Program-made: the position numbers and the translations under genes
From: Heterocephalus glaber
Lineage: Eukaryota > Chordata > Mammalia > Rodentia > Bathyergidae
Assembly: GCF_000247695.1 (NCBI RefSeq)
Contig: NW_004624804.1
Span: 10,269,370 to 10,333,369 of the forward strand
DNA: 64,000 nt
Reading direction: 5' to 3'
Shown: piece by piece, positions 53,579 to 64,000 of the stretch
How the letters are laid out: each line of letters begins with the position of its first letter
How positions within the stretch are numbered: the first letter of the stretch is position 1
Notes under the pieces: generated by a model
What the model saw: only the letters and a program-made list of their open reading frames with translations
Told to the model about the DNA's origin: nothing
Databases searched by the model: none

Positions 53579-54629
53579 GACATTTTTAATCACTATCGCT
53601 TTGTAGTATAGCTTGAAGTCAGGTATTGCAAGACCTCTGGCTGCTCTTCTTGCCCAAAATTGCTTTGGCTATTCTGGGTCCCTTCTAGCTCCATACGAAT
53701 TTTAGGATTTTTTTTTTCAAGATCTTTAAAGTATGCTGGTGGTGTTTTGATTGGGAGTACATTGAATCTGTATAACAGTTTTGGGACTATGGCCATTTTG
53801 ACAATATTGATTCTGTGGGAGACATCTTTACGTTTTTCTGATGTCTGCTTCGATCTCCTTCTTCAGAGTACTGTAGTTTTCTTTGTAGAGGTCTTTCATT
53901 TCCTTGGTTAGGTTAATTCCTGAGTATTTCATTTTTCTTGAAGCTACTGCGAATGATGTTATTTTCATAATTTCCTCCTTATCCCATTCATTATTGGTGT
54001 ATACAAATGCTAATGATTTTTGTGTGTTGATCTTGTATCCAACTACATTGCTGAAGTTTATTATTAATTCTAAGAGTTTTTTGGTGGAGTTCTTTGGGTC
54101 ATCTATGTAGAATATTATGTCATCTGCAAATAATAATAATTTGAGTTCTTCTTTTCCTATATATATCCCTTTTATTTCTTTCTCTTGCCTAATTGCTCTG
54201 GCTAATGTTTCAAGTACTATGTTGAATCTTTGTCTTGTTCCTGATTTTAGAGGGATGCTTTATTAGTTTTTCTCCATTTAGTATGATGCTGGCTATTGGT
54301 TTTTCATAAACAGCCTTTACCATATTCAGGTTCTTCCATACCTGTTTTCTTCAGGGTTTTTATCATGAAGGGCTGTAGAATTTTGTCAAAAGCCTTATCT
54401 ACATCTATTGATATGATCATGTGGTTTTTGACCTTGCTTCTGTTTATGTAATGTATTACATTTATTGACTTATGTACATTAAATCATCCTTGCATCTCTG
54501 GGATGAAACCTACTTGATCATGACATATGATTTTTTAAAAAAATTAAATTCTTTTATTGGTACATTGTAGGTATACAACACAATTACATTTCTCATTGGG
54601 AATTGTACCTTTACATAATGCATCTTGGT

Positions 54630-55472
54630 NNNNNNNNNNNNNNNNNNNNNNNNNNNNNNNNNNNNNNNNNNNNNNNNNNNNNNNNNNNNNNNNNNNNNNN
54701 NNNNNNNNNNNNNNNNNNNNNNNNNNNNNNNNNNNNNNNNNNNNNNNNNNNNNNNNNNNNNNNNNNNNNNNNNNNNNNNNNNNNNNNNNNNNNNNNNNNN
54801 NNNNNNNNNNNNNNNNNNNNNNNNNNNNNNNNNNNNNNNNNNNNNNNNNNNNNNNNNNNNNNNNNNNNNNNNNNNNNNNNNNNNNNNNNNNNNNNNNNNN
54901 NNNNNNNNNNNNNNNNNNNNNNNNNNNNNNNNNNNNNNNNNNNNNNNNNNNNNNNNNNNNNNNNNNNNNNNNNNNNNNNNNNNNNNNNNNNNNNNNNNNN
55001 NNNNNNNNNNNNNNNNNNNNNNNNNNNNNNNNNNNNNNNNNNNNNNNNNNNNNNNNNNNNNNNNNNNNNNNNNNNNNNNNNNNNNNNNNNNNNNNNNNNN
55101 NNNNNNNNNNNNNNNNNNNNNNNNNNNNNNNNNNNNNNNNNNNNNNNNNNNNNNNNNNNNNNNNNNNNNNNNNNNNNNNNNNNNNNNNNNNNNNNNNNNN
55201 NNNNNNNNNNNNNNNNNNNNNNNNNNNNNNNNNNNNNNNNNNNNNNNNNNNNNNNNNNNNNNNNNNNNNNNNNNNNNNNNNNNNNNNNNNNNNNNNNNNN
55301 NNNNNNNNNNNNNNNNNNNNNNNNNNNNNNNNNNNNNNNNNNNNNNNNNNNNNNNNNNNNNNNNNNNNNNNNNNNNNNNNNNNNNNNNNNNNNNNNNNNN
55401 NNNNNNNNNNNNNNNNNNNNNNNNNNNNNNNNNNNNNNNNNNNNNNNNNNNNNNNNNNNNNNNNNNNNNNNN
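54630..55472. other. Assembly gap (843 N)
   Basis: Continuous run of N within L1-F. No annotation is possible; open frames across it are artefacts. Confidence 1.
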
Positions 55473-55812
55473 CAGTGGAGCAGGGTTCCTCTTTCCCCAC
55501 AGCTTTTTAATGATGTGCTGATTTGCTAATATCTTGTTGAGGATTTTTGGATCTATGTTCAGTAAGGAGATTGGGTTATAGTTTTCTTTTTTAGTTGGGT
55601 CTTTTATCCAGTTTTGGGATCAGGGTGATACCGGCTTCCATAAATGAGTTTCGGAACACTTTTCCCCTTTCAATTTCTTTGAAAAGCTTGAGGAGTATTG
55701 GTGATATAATATGCTTAAAGGTTTTTTAGAATTCAGCAGTGAATCTATCAGGTCCTAGGCTTTTTTTAGTTGGCAGATTCTTTATTACTATGTCAATTTT
55801 TTTGTTTTTGTT

Positions 55813-55932
55813 TTTGAGACAGGGTCTCACTATGTAGCTCAGGTAGCCCAGGCTGGCCTTGAACTCATGGTGATTCTCCTGCCTCAGCCTCTTGAGTGCT
55901 GGGATTACAGGCATGCACCACCACACCTGGCC
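55813..55932 (-). repeat. B1 SINE
   Basis: Antisense copy with a partial internal duplication (tagctcaggtagcccagg), in L1-F. Confidence 0.85.
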
Positions 55933-56909
55933 ACTGTATCAATTTTATTGCTTGATATTGGATTGTTAAACAATTTATGTCTTCTTGGGTTAGTTTTGAT
56001 AGCTTGTATTGTTGAGGAATCTGTCCATTTCTTCAACATTTGCTAATTTGTTGGAATATAATTTCAAAGTAGTTACTATCTTCTGGATTTCCACAGTGTC
56101 TGTTGTGATTTCAACTTTTTCATTCCTACTTGCATTGATGTGAGTCTTTTCTCACTTTCTCTTTGTAAGTCTGGCTAGGAGCTTATCTATTTTATTTATT
56201 CTTTCAAAGAATCAGATCTTTGATTTGTTGATTTTTTTTTTTTTTTTTACTGCTTTTTAGTCTCAATTTCATTGATTTCTGCTCTCATCTTCATAATTTC
56301 CCTCCTTAATTTTGGTTTGGGGCTGATTTGTTGTTGTTTCTCAAGTGTCTTAAGATTTCTCATAAGGTTATCTATTTGAGCTTGCTCTGTTTTCCTAATG
56401 TAAGCATTAATTGTGATAAATTTTCCTCTTAGAAATGTCTTCATAGTTTTCCAGAGGTTTTGACAAGTTGTGCTGTCATTGTCATTAATTTGCAGAAATT
56501 TAAAAATTTCTTCTTTGATTTCTTCTGTGACCTATTGATTGTTTAGGAGTATATTGTTAGTTTTCCAGGAGCTTTTGCCTTTTCCAAAATTTCTTCTGTT
56601 GTTGATTTATATTTTTGTTGCACAGTGGTCTGGTAGTATGGATGGGGTAATTTCTATTCTTTTATATTTACTTAAGCAGGCTTTGTGGACTAGTATGTGA
56701 TCTATTTTGTAAAAAGTACCATATGCTACTGAAAAGAATGTATACTTTGCTGTAGAGTGGCGGAATACTCTGTATATATCCATTAAGTTCATATGTTCGA
56801 GTGTGTGGTTCAGCTCTGAGATTTCTTATTTTTTTTTGTTTAGTTCATCTATCTGTTTGAGAAAGTGTGGTATTTAAAAATCCCCTACTATGATTGTGTT
56901 AGTGTTTGA

Positions 56910-56986
56910 TTTTTTGGTACCAGGGATCAAACTCGGGACCTTGGGCTTGCAAAGCAGGCTCTGGAACCACTGAAATCCCCCGCCCT
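56910..56986 (-). repeat. ID-like SINE
   Basis: Antisense copy in the L1-F endonuclease region; agctaaat is reduced to aaat. Confidence 0.85.
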
Positions 56987-57788
56987 GTTTATTTGATCTT
57001 TTAATTTCGGCAGTTTTTGTTTTATAAAGATAGGTGCTCCAGTATTCATGCATATATATTTATCAGTGTTATCCCTTCTTGTTGGCTTGTTCCCTTAAGT
57101 AGTATGTAGTGACCTTCTTTGTCTCTTCTAATCAGTTTACCTTGAAGTTTACTATGTCTGATAATAGAATTGCTACCCCTGCTTGTTTTCAGGGTCCTGG
57201 TGTTTGAAATGTTGTTTTCCAATCTTTAATTTTTAAGTTTATGAATATCTTTTGGGGTTAGATGAGTTTCTTAAATGCAACCGATTGTTGGATTCTGTTT
57301 TTTGACTCAGTCTGCCAGTCTGTATCTTTTAATTGGAGAGTTGAGGCTGTTAACATTGAGAAATATTACTGAGATGTGTTGGCTATTTACTATCATTGGC
57401 TTCTTTATCTGTTGGTGTATCCTTTGTTTTACTTTTCCTGATTTTTCTGTCCATGTTTATCCACTGACCTCACTAGATTCTTCTGTGTTTTTAGCTGTTT
57501 CCAATTGGTTGTTTCTGCTGAGAATATTTTTACGTCTTCTAGAGCTAGCTTAGTACTCATATATCTTCTGAGCTGGTGTTTTTCATAGAAATACCTTATT
57601 TCTCCATCTATTTTGAAGGATAGCTTTCCTGGGTAAGTTAATTGAATCTGTATAACAGACTGGCGTTGGAAGTTATTTGCTTTTAGGGCTTGCAATACTT
57701 CACATCAAGCTCTTCTGGCCTTCAGGGTTTGTGCTGAGAAGTCTGCTGTTATTCTAACTGGTTTACCTTATATGTGATCTTTTTTTAA

Positions 57789-57872
57789 ATTTTGGGGTAT
57801 TGGGGATAGAACTTGGGACTTTGTACTTGTGAGGCAGGTGGTAGGAGCCACTGAGCTAAATCCCCGACCCCT
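57789..57872 (-). repeat. ID-like SINE
   Basis: Antisense copy in L1-F; tatatgtgatcttt lies on both sides. Confidence 0.9.
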
Positions 57873-57892
57873 ATATGTGATCTTTGTAAAAA

Positions 57893-57969
57893 CATTTTGT
57901 ACCAGGCATCGAACTCAGTGACTCACACTTGCCAGGCAGATGCTGCACTGCTGAGCTACACTCCAGGCC
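57893..57969 (-). repeat. Old ID-type SINE
   Basis: Diverged antisense copy (gagctacactccaggcc) next to the younger one; ttatatgtgat recurs after it. Confidence 0.75.
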
Positions 57970-58002
57970 TTATATGTGATTTTCTCTTTTTCTCTCGGTA
58001 TC

Positions 58003-59206
58003 TTTAAAATCTGTTTTTTTAACCCATATCTTTCACAATGCACTAAAATAAAATTGAAATGGATCAAAGATCTAAATATAAAAACGCAAACACTTACGCT
58101 ACTGGAAGATGGAAAAGCTAAAACTAGAAGATATAGGAGCAGGCAAAGACTTTATGAACAGAACCCTGATCACCCAGGAAATATTACAAAGAATCAACAA
58201 CTGAGACCACATGAAATTAAAATGCTTTTGCAAAGCAAAAGGAACCACCAACAGGGTGAAGAGAATGGGAAAAAAATTTTACCAGCTACTCCTCAAAGGA
58301 CTAACATCTAGAATATATAAAAAACTAAAAAAAAAAAAATCAGACTCCCAAATCTAAAGACCCAATCCAAAAACGGGCATCTGAAATTAATAGATACTTC
58401 TCAGATGAAGAAGTACAAACAGCAAATAAATATATGAAAAAATGCTCAACATTACTGGTCATTTGAGAAATGCAAATTAAAACAACACTGAGATTCCATC
58501 TCACTCCAGAAAGAATGAATATCATTAAGAAATTAACTAATAACAAATACTGGCAAGGCTGTGGGGGAAAAGGAGCCCTTCTCCATTACTGGTGGGAGTG
58601 CAACCATTATGGAAATCAGTATGGAGATTCTTCAAAAAACTAAGACTAGAAATTCATTTGATCCATCTGTTCCCCTTCTAGGTATCTTCCCCAAAGAGTT
58701 AAATGCATACTTAGTTACTTTTCTTTCATTGCTGAGACAAGCTATCTGATACTCAAAGTTAAAGGGAGAAAACAAACATTAAAAAACAACAAAAAACAAA
58801 AAAAAACTTGACTCATTTGTAGGTAAATGCATGCACCTTGAAACCATACTTTTAAGTGAAATAAATTGGAAATACAAGTTTAAATATTACTTTGTTTCTC
58901 TTGTGTGAGGAAACTAAAGGTTGAATAAGGAGGAAAATGGAGGATAGATATTGGGGAGTAGGAAGAATCTGCTCAAATGGGAAGAAGGGAGGGGGAAGAG
59001 AAGGAAGGGAAAAGGGAAAAAAAGAGAATAGAAGGAAAAAATGAAAGCAAAACTTTTGTAAATAGGAGAGGAAGAAGGGTTGAAGGGAGGGGAGGGCAAT
59101 GGGGGAAAAAAAGAATTAAGATACATTATGTGCAGGTACAAATTCCCTGCAATGAATGTGATCAATAGGTATGACGAATATGTACTAATAAAAAAAGTTT
59201 TAAAAA
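58003..59206 (+). mobile_element. Sense L1 3' part nested in antisense L1-F (L1-G)
   Basis: Sense ORF2 C-terminus (58020-58720; gaaatggatcaaagatctaa onward), G/A-rich 3' UTR (58960-59110) and a tail ending gtactaataaaaaaagtttt. Antisense ORF1 of L1-F continues on both sides, so this is a later, opposite-strand insertion. Confidence 0.8.
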
Positions 59207-59866
59207 TTCTGATTCTTTTGGTGGATAGGTAGGAATTTAATAAGGATATGCCTTTGTGAACTTCTCCTTTTGCCATAGTTGTTTGGGGTTATATAAGGAT
59301 TGCTTACTTGTATTTTAAACTCTTTTCTTATATTTAGGAAATTTTCTCCCATGATTCCTGTAAGCATGCAAGTGGATCCATCTGTACAACCTTCTACTTC
59401 TTCTGTAACTCCAGTTAGCTTTAGATTGGTCTTTTCTTGTCATCTAGTAGCTGTGGGATAGTCTTCTCCTGTTCTCTTATTTTCTTTTTGGCTTCTTTGA
59501 GTTTATTGTAATACACTATTTTGTCCTCAGTATCACTGTCTTCACATTGGTCATTTCTGCAAAATACGAATTTTTAAAAATTTTTTTGAAGCAAAATATT
59601 TATTGGTACATTTTAGATATACATAATGATAACATTCATCCTAAGGAATTTGTACCTGTACATGACTTCTTTTGTTCTCATTCCCCCTCTTCAACCTCTT
59701 CCTCTCCTTATTCACAAAAGCTTTGTTTCCATTTTTTCCTTCTATTTTCTCTTTTCTTTCCCCTTCTTTCCTTTCCCCCTCCCCTCTCCCTTGTTCCCCT
59801 TCTCATTTGAACATTTTTCTTCTCATTTCCCGTATCATACATTTTAGTCCTTATTTCCACTTTCAG

Positions 59867-59954
59867 TTTTTCTTTTTTTTGTACCGGGGATTGAACTTGG
59901 GACCTTGTGCTTGTGAGGCAGGCAGTGACACCACTGAGGTAAATCCCCGGCCCA
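59867..59954 (-). repeat. ID-like SINE
   Basis: Antisense copy near the 3' UTR/ORF2 border of L1-H. Confidence 0.9.
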
Positions 59955-60345
59955 AGGGTATAGTCTTAAGGTCAATTCATTTAGCTATACATGTCTGAAG
60001 CTCATCCTTCTTTGTGGCAGAGTAGTACTCCATTGTAAAAAAAAAAAACACCACATCTTCTTTATCCATTTGATGAGTATTTGGGCTGTTTCCAAGATTT
60101 AGCTATTACAAATTGTGCTGTTATAAACATGGGTGTGCATGTATCACTATGGTATGATGATTTTAATTCTTTTTGGAAGATACCAAGAAGGGGAATAGCT
60201 GAGTCTAATGGAACCTCTAGTTTCAGTTTTTGAGGAATCTACACTGATTTCCACAATGGTTGCACCAGTCTACACTCCCACCAACAGTGGAGAAGGATTC
60301 CTTTTCCCTCACAGCCCTGCCAGCATTTGTTACTGGTTGATTTCT

Positions 60346-60431
60346 ATTTTTTCTTTTGGTACCGGGGATCGAACTCAGCTCCTTGCACTTTCGAGGCAAG
60401 CAGCAGAACCACTGAGCTAAATCCCCAGCCC
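60346..60431 (-). repeat. ID-like SINE, perfect 8-bp target duplication
   Basis: tgatttct at 60338-60345 and 60432-60439. Confidence 0.9.
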
Positions 60432-62798
60432 TGATTTCTTGATGATAGCCATTCTCTCTGGAGTGAGATGGAATTTCAGAGTTGCTTTAATTTGCATCTC
60501 TCCAGTGACCGGTGATGTTGAACATTTTTTTCTTATATTTATTTGCTGTTTGTACTTCTTCATCTGAGAAGTGTCTATTTATTTCAGATACCCATTTTTG
60601 GATTGGGTCTTTAAATTTGGGGGGGGGTCTGATTTTTTTTTTAGTTCTTTATATATTCTAGATGTTAGTCCTTTGAGGAACACCTGACAAAATTTTTTCC
60701 CACACTATGGGTTGTTTCTTCATTCTGTTGGTGGTTTCTCTTGCTGTGTAAAAGCTTTTAAATAAGATGATATCCCAGTTGTTGATTCTTTGTGATAGTT
60801 CCTGTGCAACTGGGGTTTTGTTCATAAAGTCTGCCTACACCAATGTCTTCAAGAATTCTACCTACTCTATCTTTCAGCAGATCAAGTGTTTCTGTTTTAA
60901 TATTTAGATCTTTGATCCATTTTGATTTTAGTTTAGTGAATGATAAAAGATATGGGTCTAGTTTTAATCTTCAGTAAGTGGAAAGCCAGTTTTTCCAGCA
61001 CCATTTAGTAAAAAGGCTATCTTTTTTCTAGTGAAGGTATTTGGCTCCTTTGTGAAAGATAAGATGGCTAAGTATGTCTTGAGTTGTTTTTGCATCTTCC
61101 AATCTGTCTCATTGATCCTCAGGTCTGTTTTTTTGCCAGTACCATGCTGTTTTTATTACAGTAGCTTTGTACTATAATTTCAAGTCAGGGATTGTGATGC
61201 CCCCTGCCTTGCCTTTGTCACCTAGAATTGCCTTTGCTAGTCTAGGCCTCTTCTGGTTCCAAATGAATTTTAGGGTCACTTTCTCTAATTCTGTGAGATG
61301 TGCTGTTGTAATTTTGATTGGGATTGCATTAAATCTATACAACAGTTCTGGAAGTATGTCTACTTTCACCATCTAGGTTCTTTCTACCCAAGAACAAGGA
61401 ATATCTTTCCATTTTTCTGATATTCTCTTTGATCTCCTTTTTCAGAGTACTGTAGTTTTCAATGTAGCAGTCTTTTACTTCCTTCATTAGATTGATTCCT
61501 AGATATTTTATTTTTGAGGATGCTATTGTGAAATGTGTAGATTGATTCTTAGATATTTCATTCTTTGGAATGCTATTGTGACATGTGTAATTTCATGAGA
61601 AATTTCTTTCTTGGTGAGTTTGTTATTCACATACAGGAATGCTATTGATTTTTTAGTGTTGATTTTGTATCCAGCTATGCTACTGAATTTGGTTGTTAAA
61701 TCTAGAAGTCTTTTGGTGAAGTTTTTGGGGTCTTCTATGTACAGCGTCACATGATCCACAAATAATGATAATTTAACTTCTTCCTTTCCTGTTCTTATTC
61801 CTTTTACTTCTTTCTCTTGTCTAATTGCTCTAGCTAATGTTTCCAGAGCTATATTGAGTAGGAGTAGTGACAGTGGACATCCTTGTCTTGTTCTTGATTT
61901 TAGAGTGAAAGCTTTCAGCTTTCATCCATTTAGTATGATGTTGGCTGTTGGTTTGTCATAGATGGCTTTTATCAGATTGCAATAAGATCATCTGTTCCAA
62001 TTTTCTGTAGTTTTTTTTTTTTATCATGAATGGGTGTTGGACCTAGTCAAATGCTTTTTCTGCATCTATTGAGATGATTATATGGTTTTTGTCCTTGGCT
62101 CTGTTAATATGGTGTATTAAATTTATTGTTTTGTGTATGTTGAACCATCTCTGCATTCCTGGGATGGGTCCTACTTGGTCATAGTGTATAACTTTCTTGA
62201 TGATTTTCTTCATTCTGTTTGTCAGTATCTTATTGAGGATTGCATCTGTGTTCACTAAGGAGATTTGGCTGTAGTTCTATTTTTGGTTTGGATCCTCCTC
62301 TGGCTTTGGTATTGGGGTAATGAATTCCAGGAATGAATTTGGGAGTATTGCTTCCCTTTCAATTTCATGAAAGAGTTTGAGAAGTAGCAGCATTAGGTCT
62401 TCTTTAAATTTCTTGTAGAATTCAGCAGTGAATCTGTCAGGGCCTGGGCTTTGGTAGTTTTTAATTACATCTTCAAATTCATTGACTGATATTGGGTTAT
62501 TTACAATTTTCATATCTTCTTGATTCAATTTTGGTAATTCATATGTAATCTAGTAATCTGTCCTTTTCTTCTGTGTTTTCCATTTTTATTAGAATACAAA
62601 TTCTTGAAGTAGGTATTGATGATCTCCTGCATTTCTACAGGATCCGTTGTTATTTCACGCTTTCCATTCCTAACTGCATGGATTTGAGTCTTTTCTTTCC
62701 TTTTTTCATAAGGTTGGGTACGGTTTGTCAATTTTATTTAATCTTTCAAAGAACCAACTGTTAAATTCATTGATTCTTTGTATTGTTTTCTTAGTCTC

Positions 62799-63330
62799 TG
62801 TAGAGAACAGGGAAAGGGGACGTTACCAGAACCTCTGCAGTGAGTCCTAGTCTCCTGCGAGCCAAGGCAGCACAGGCGAATTAACTTACTATACAGGAAA
62901 GGTAGGAAAATGAGACTGAGAAGAAGCTGAGCTTTGGGTCTGATCAGTGCTGCTCTGGGCAGCAAAGACAAAAGCCCCCCTAGCTTGCAGCACCTTTTAT
63001 TCAGTACTCAGTACATCAGCAGAAACAAATGTAACAAATGAAATATAGAGTTCGGTACTTCACATTGGGATAAACAAGGTGTAACAAAAGGCTGGGGGCA
63101 GTGGAAATCTAATGAGGAACTATGCAGATGAAGATTTGGTTCCTCCCTGGCGTCTCCCGCAGGGGTGGTCTTGTCCTGGAGATTACAGCATCCGGGGATC
63201 GCTGAGGTCTCAGTTGTGACCAGAGGCCAAAATGCAATTATGTCTGGAATGTCCTAGCTTGGCTGTAGGCAGGAGAACTAGGCCTACTCAAATGATTTTT
63301 CCCTAGAATTATGTAGCATTGCTCCCAACA
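62799..63330 (-). mobile_element. Solo LTR, 6-bp target duplication (ERV2/IAP-like)
   Basis: 532 bases. The minus strand starts tgttgggagcaatg and ends tctctaca, with a perfect 6-bp duplication agtctc at 62793-62798 and 63331-63336. A minus-strand AATAAA lies at 62996-63001. TGTTGGGAGC start and 6-bp duplication are typical of class II ERVs. No viral genes. Confidence 0.85.
62996..63001 (-). terminator. LTR poly(A) signal (minus-strand AATAAA)
   Basis: TTTATT on the plus strand inside the ERV2-like LTR, about 330 bases from its 5' end, the usual U3/R position. Confidence 0.65.
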
Positions 63331-63360
63331 AGTCTCCACTGTATTAAGTTTTGCTCTGAT

Positions 63361-63459
63361 CGGGCAGGGATTTAGCTCAGTGGTTCCACCGCCCCCCGCC
63401 CCCCCCCGCCCCAAGCGCAAGGACCTGAGTTCGATATCCGGTACCAAAAAAAATTTTTT
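63361..63459 (+). repeat. ID-like SINE with C-run
   Basis: ttttgctctgat at 63349-63360 and ttttgctcttat at 63460-63471. The variable region is replaced by a cccccc/g run (63392-63412). Confidence 0.85.
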
Positions 63460-64000
63460 TTTTGCTCTTATCCATAATTTCCTCCCTTGTATGAGCTTTC
63501 AGACTGAGTTGCTCTTCTTTTTCTAGACGCTTGAGGTCCTACATTAAGTTGTTTATTTGAGCCTGCTCTGTTTTCCTAATACATGTATTCACTGGTATAA
63601 ATTTCCCTTGTAGGACTGCTTTTGTTGTGTCCCATGAGTTCCAGTGTGTTGTATTGGCATTATTGTTTAATTGTAGAAACTGTCTAATTTCTTCTTTAAT
63701 TTCATTTGTAACCCATTGGTTATTCAGGAGGGTGTTATTTAATTTCCCTTTGCTTATGAAGTTTTTGTGGTTTCTTTTTCCGTTGATTTCCAGTTTCATT
63801 GCACTATGGTCTGATAATATGCATGGAATAATTTCAATTCCTTTGTATTACTTAAGCCTGTTCTATGAGCTAGCATGTGGTCTATTTTGGAGAATGTCCT
63901 ATGCACAGGTGAAAAGAATGTGTATTCTGATATGGAGTGGAACACCCTGTAGACATCTACTAGTCAAGAGTTTGGTTCAGTTCTAATATATTGTTGGTTT

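Larger units (their letters stand above)
51296..54538 (-). mobile_element. 5'-truncated L1 (L1-E), antisense
   Basis: T tail at 51297, 3' UTR to about 52200, then ORF2 C-terminus and RT to 54538. The minus strand at 54103-54125 encodes the catalytic FADD. Interrupted by a solo LTR (51476-52013) and two ID-like SINEs. Confidence 0.85.
54539..59574 (-). mobile_element. L1 with ORF2 and ORF1 parts (L1-F), antisense, gapped
   Basis: The 3' end (attcttttattggtacattg) starts at 54539, then the assembly gap. ORF2 resumes at 55473 and runs through the endonuclease region to about 57370. The minus strand of 57429-57695 reads as the ORF1p C-terminal domain (around LTYPGKLSFKIDGEIRYF). ORF1 continues to about 59570 after a nested sense L1. 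Only L1 here with both ORFs visible, but frameshifted. Confidence 0.8.
59575..64000 (-). mobile_element. L1 (L1-H), antisense, runs off the window
   Basis: T-rich 3' end at 59576, 3' UTR to about 60000, ORF2 from there. The minus strand of 62277-62528 carries the RT start (SPGPDRFTAEFYKKF) and 63539-63799 the endonuclease-RT linker region. The catalytic motif position (61739-61760) reads FVDH. Interrupted by a solo LTR and three SINEs. Confidence 0.85.

Noticed and set aside
54544..55529. Four long frames of about 300 codons
   Set aside because: They consist of the N gap, which contains no stops by definition.
1..64000. CRISPR array, operon, phage or other prokaryotic-type defence system
   Set aside because: The repeats are dispersed retroelements of both orientations, not spaced arrays. 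The genes are spliced mammalian genes.

Overview
This is a gene-containing piece of a placental mammal nuclear genome, almost certainly a rodent. The spliced genes and dispersed repeats are mammalian. The young SINEs are rodent types: more than 40 copies of a short tRNA-derived ID-like SINE (A box tttagctcagtgg, B box gagttcgatcc, A tail), plus B1 elements with an internal duplication and ID-B1 dimers. No typical mouse/rat B2 was seen. The ID-like subfamily and heavy L1 load would fit a non-muroid rodent such as a castorimorph, but the species cannot be fixed from sequence alone.

Three protein-coding genes were rebuilt exon by exon. Their order and strands (TMEM62 +, CCNDBP1 +, EPB42 -) match the human 15q15.2 block as I know it. 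(1) The last five coding exons of TMEM62 lie at 8668-17884; the upstream exons are outside the window. (2) CCNDBP1 is complete, 11 exons at 18562-29925, 359 codons. (3) EPB42 (erythrocyte membrane protein band 4.2) is complete on the minus strand, 13 exons at 48716-31356, 691 codons, with all splice phases consistent. CCNDBP1 starts in a CpG island about 190 bp past the TMEM62 poly(A) signal. CCNDBP1 and EPB42 converge tail to tail with about 950 bp between their poly(A) signals.

Layout: 1-4.1 kb is a rearranged antisense L1; 4.1-8.6 kb is TMEM62 intron with old L1, MIR and SINEs; 8.7-18.4 kb is the TMEM62 3' half; 18.4-30.3 kb is CCNDBP1, with a 5'-truncated L1 in intron 6; 31.2-48.7 kb is EPB42; 48.7-64 kb is intergenic DNA upstream of EPB42, made mostly of nested L1s, two solo LTRs and an 843-base assembly gap. 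The three genes do not form an operon or pathway: TMEM62 is a poorly characterised membrane protein, CCNDBP1 a nuclear/cytosolic cyclin-D partner, and EPB42 a red-cell membrane-skeleton protein.

I found no evidence of an undescribed gene system. The most useful leads are recurrent B1-ID composite SINEs bounded by one outer target-site duplication, SINE insertions that duplicated sequence next to CCNDBP1 splice acceptors, a weak 5' splice site in EPB42, and two precisely bounded solo LTRs from different ERV classes.
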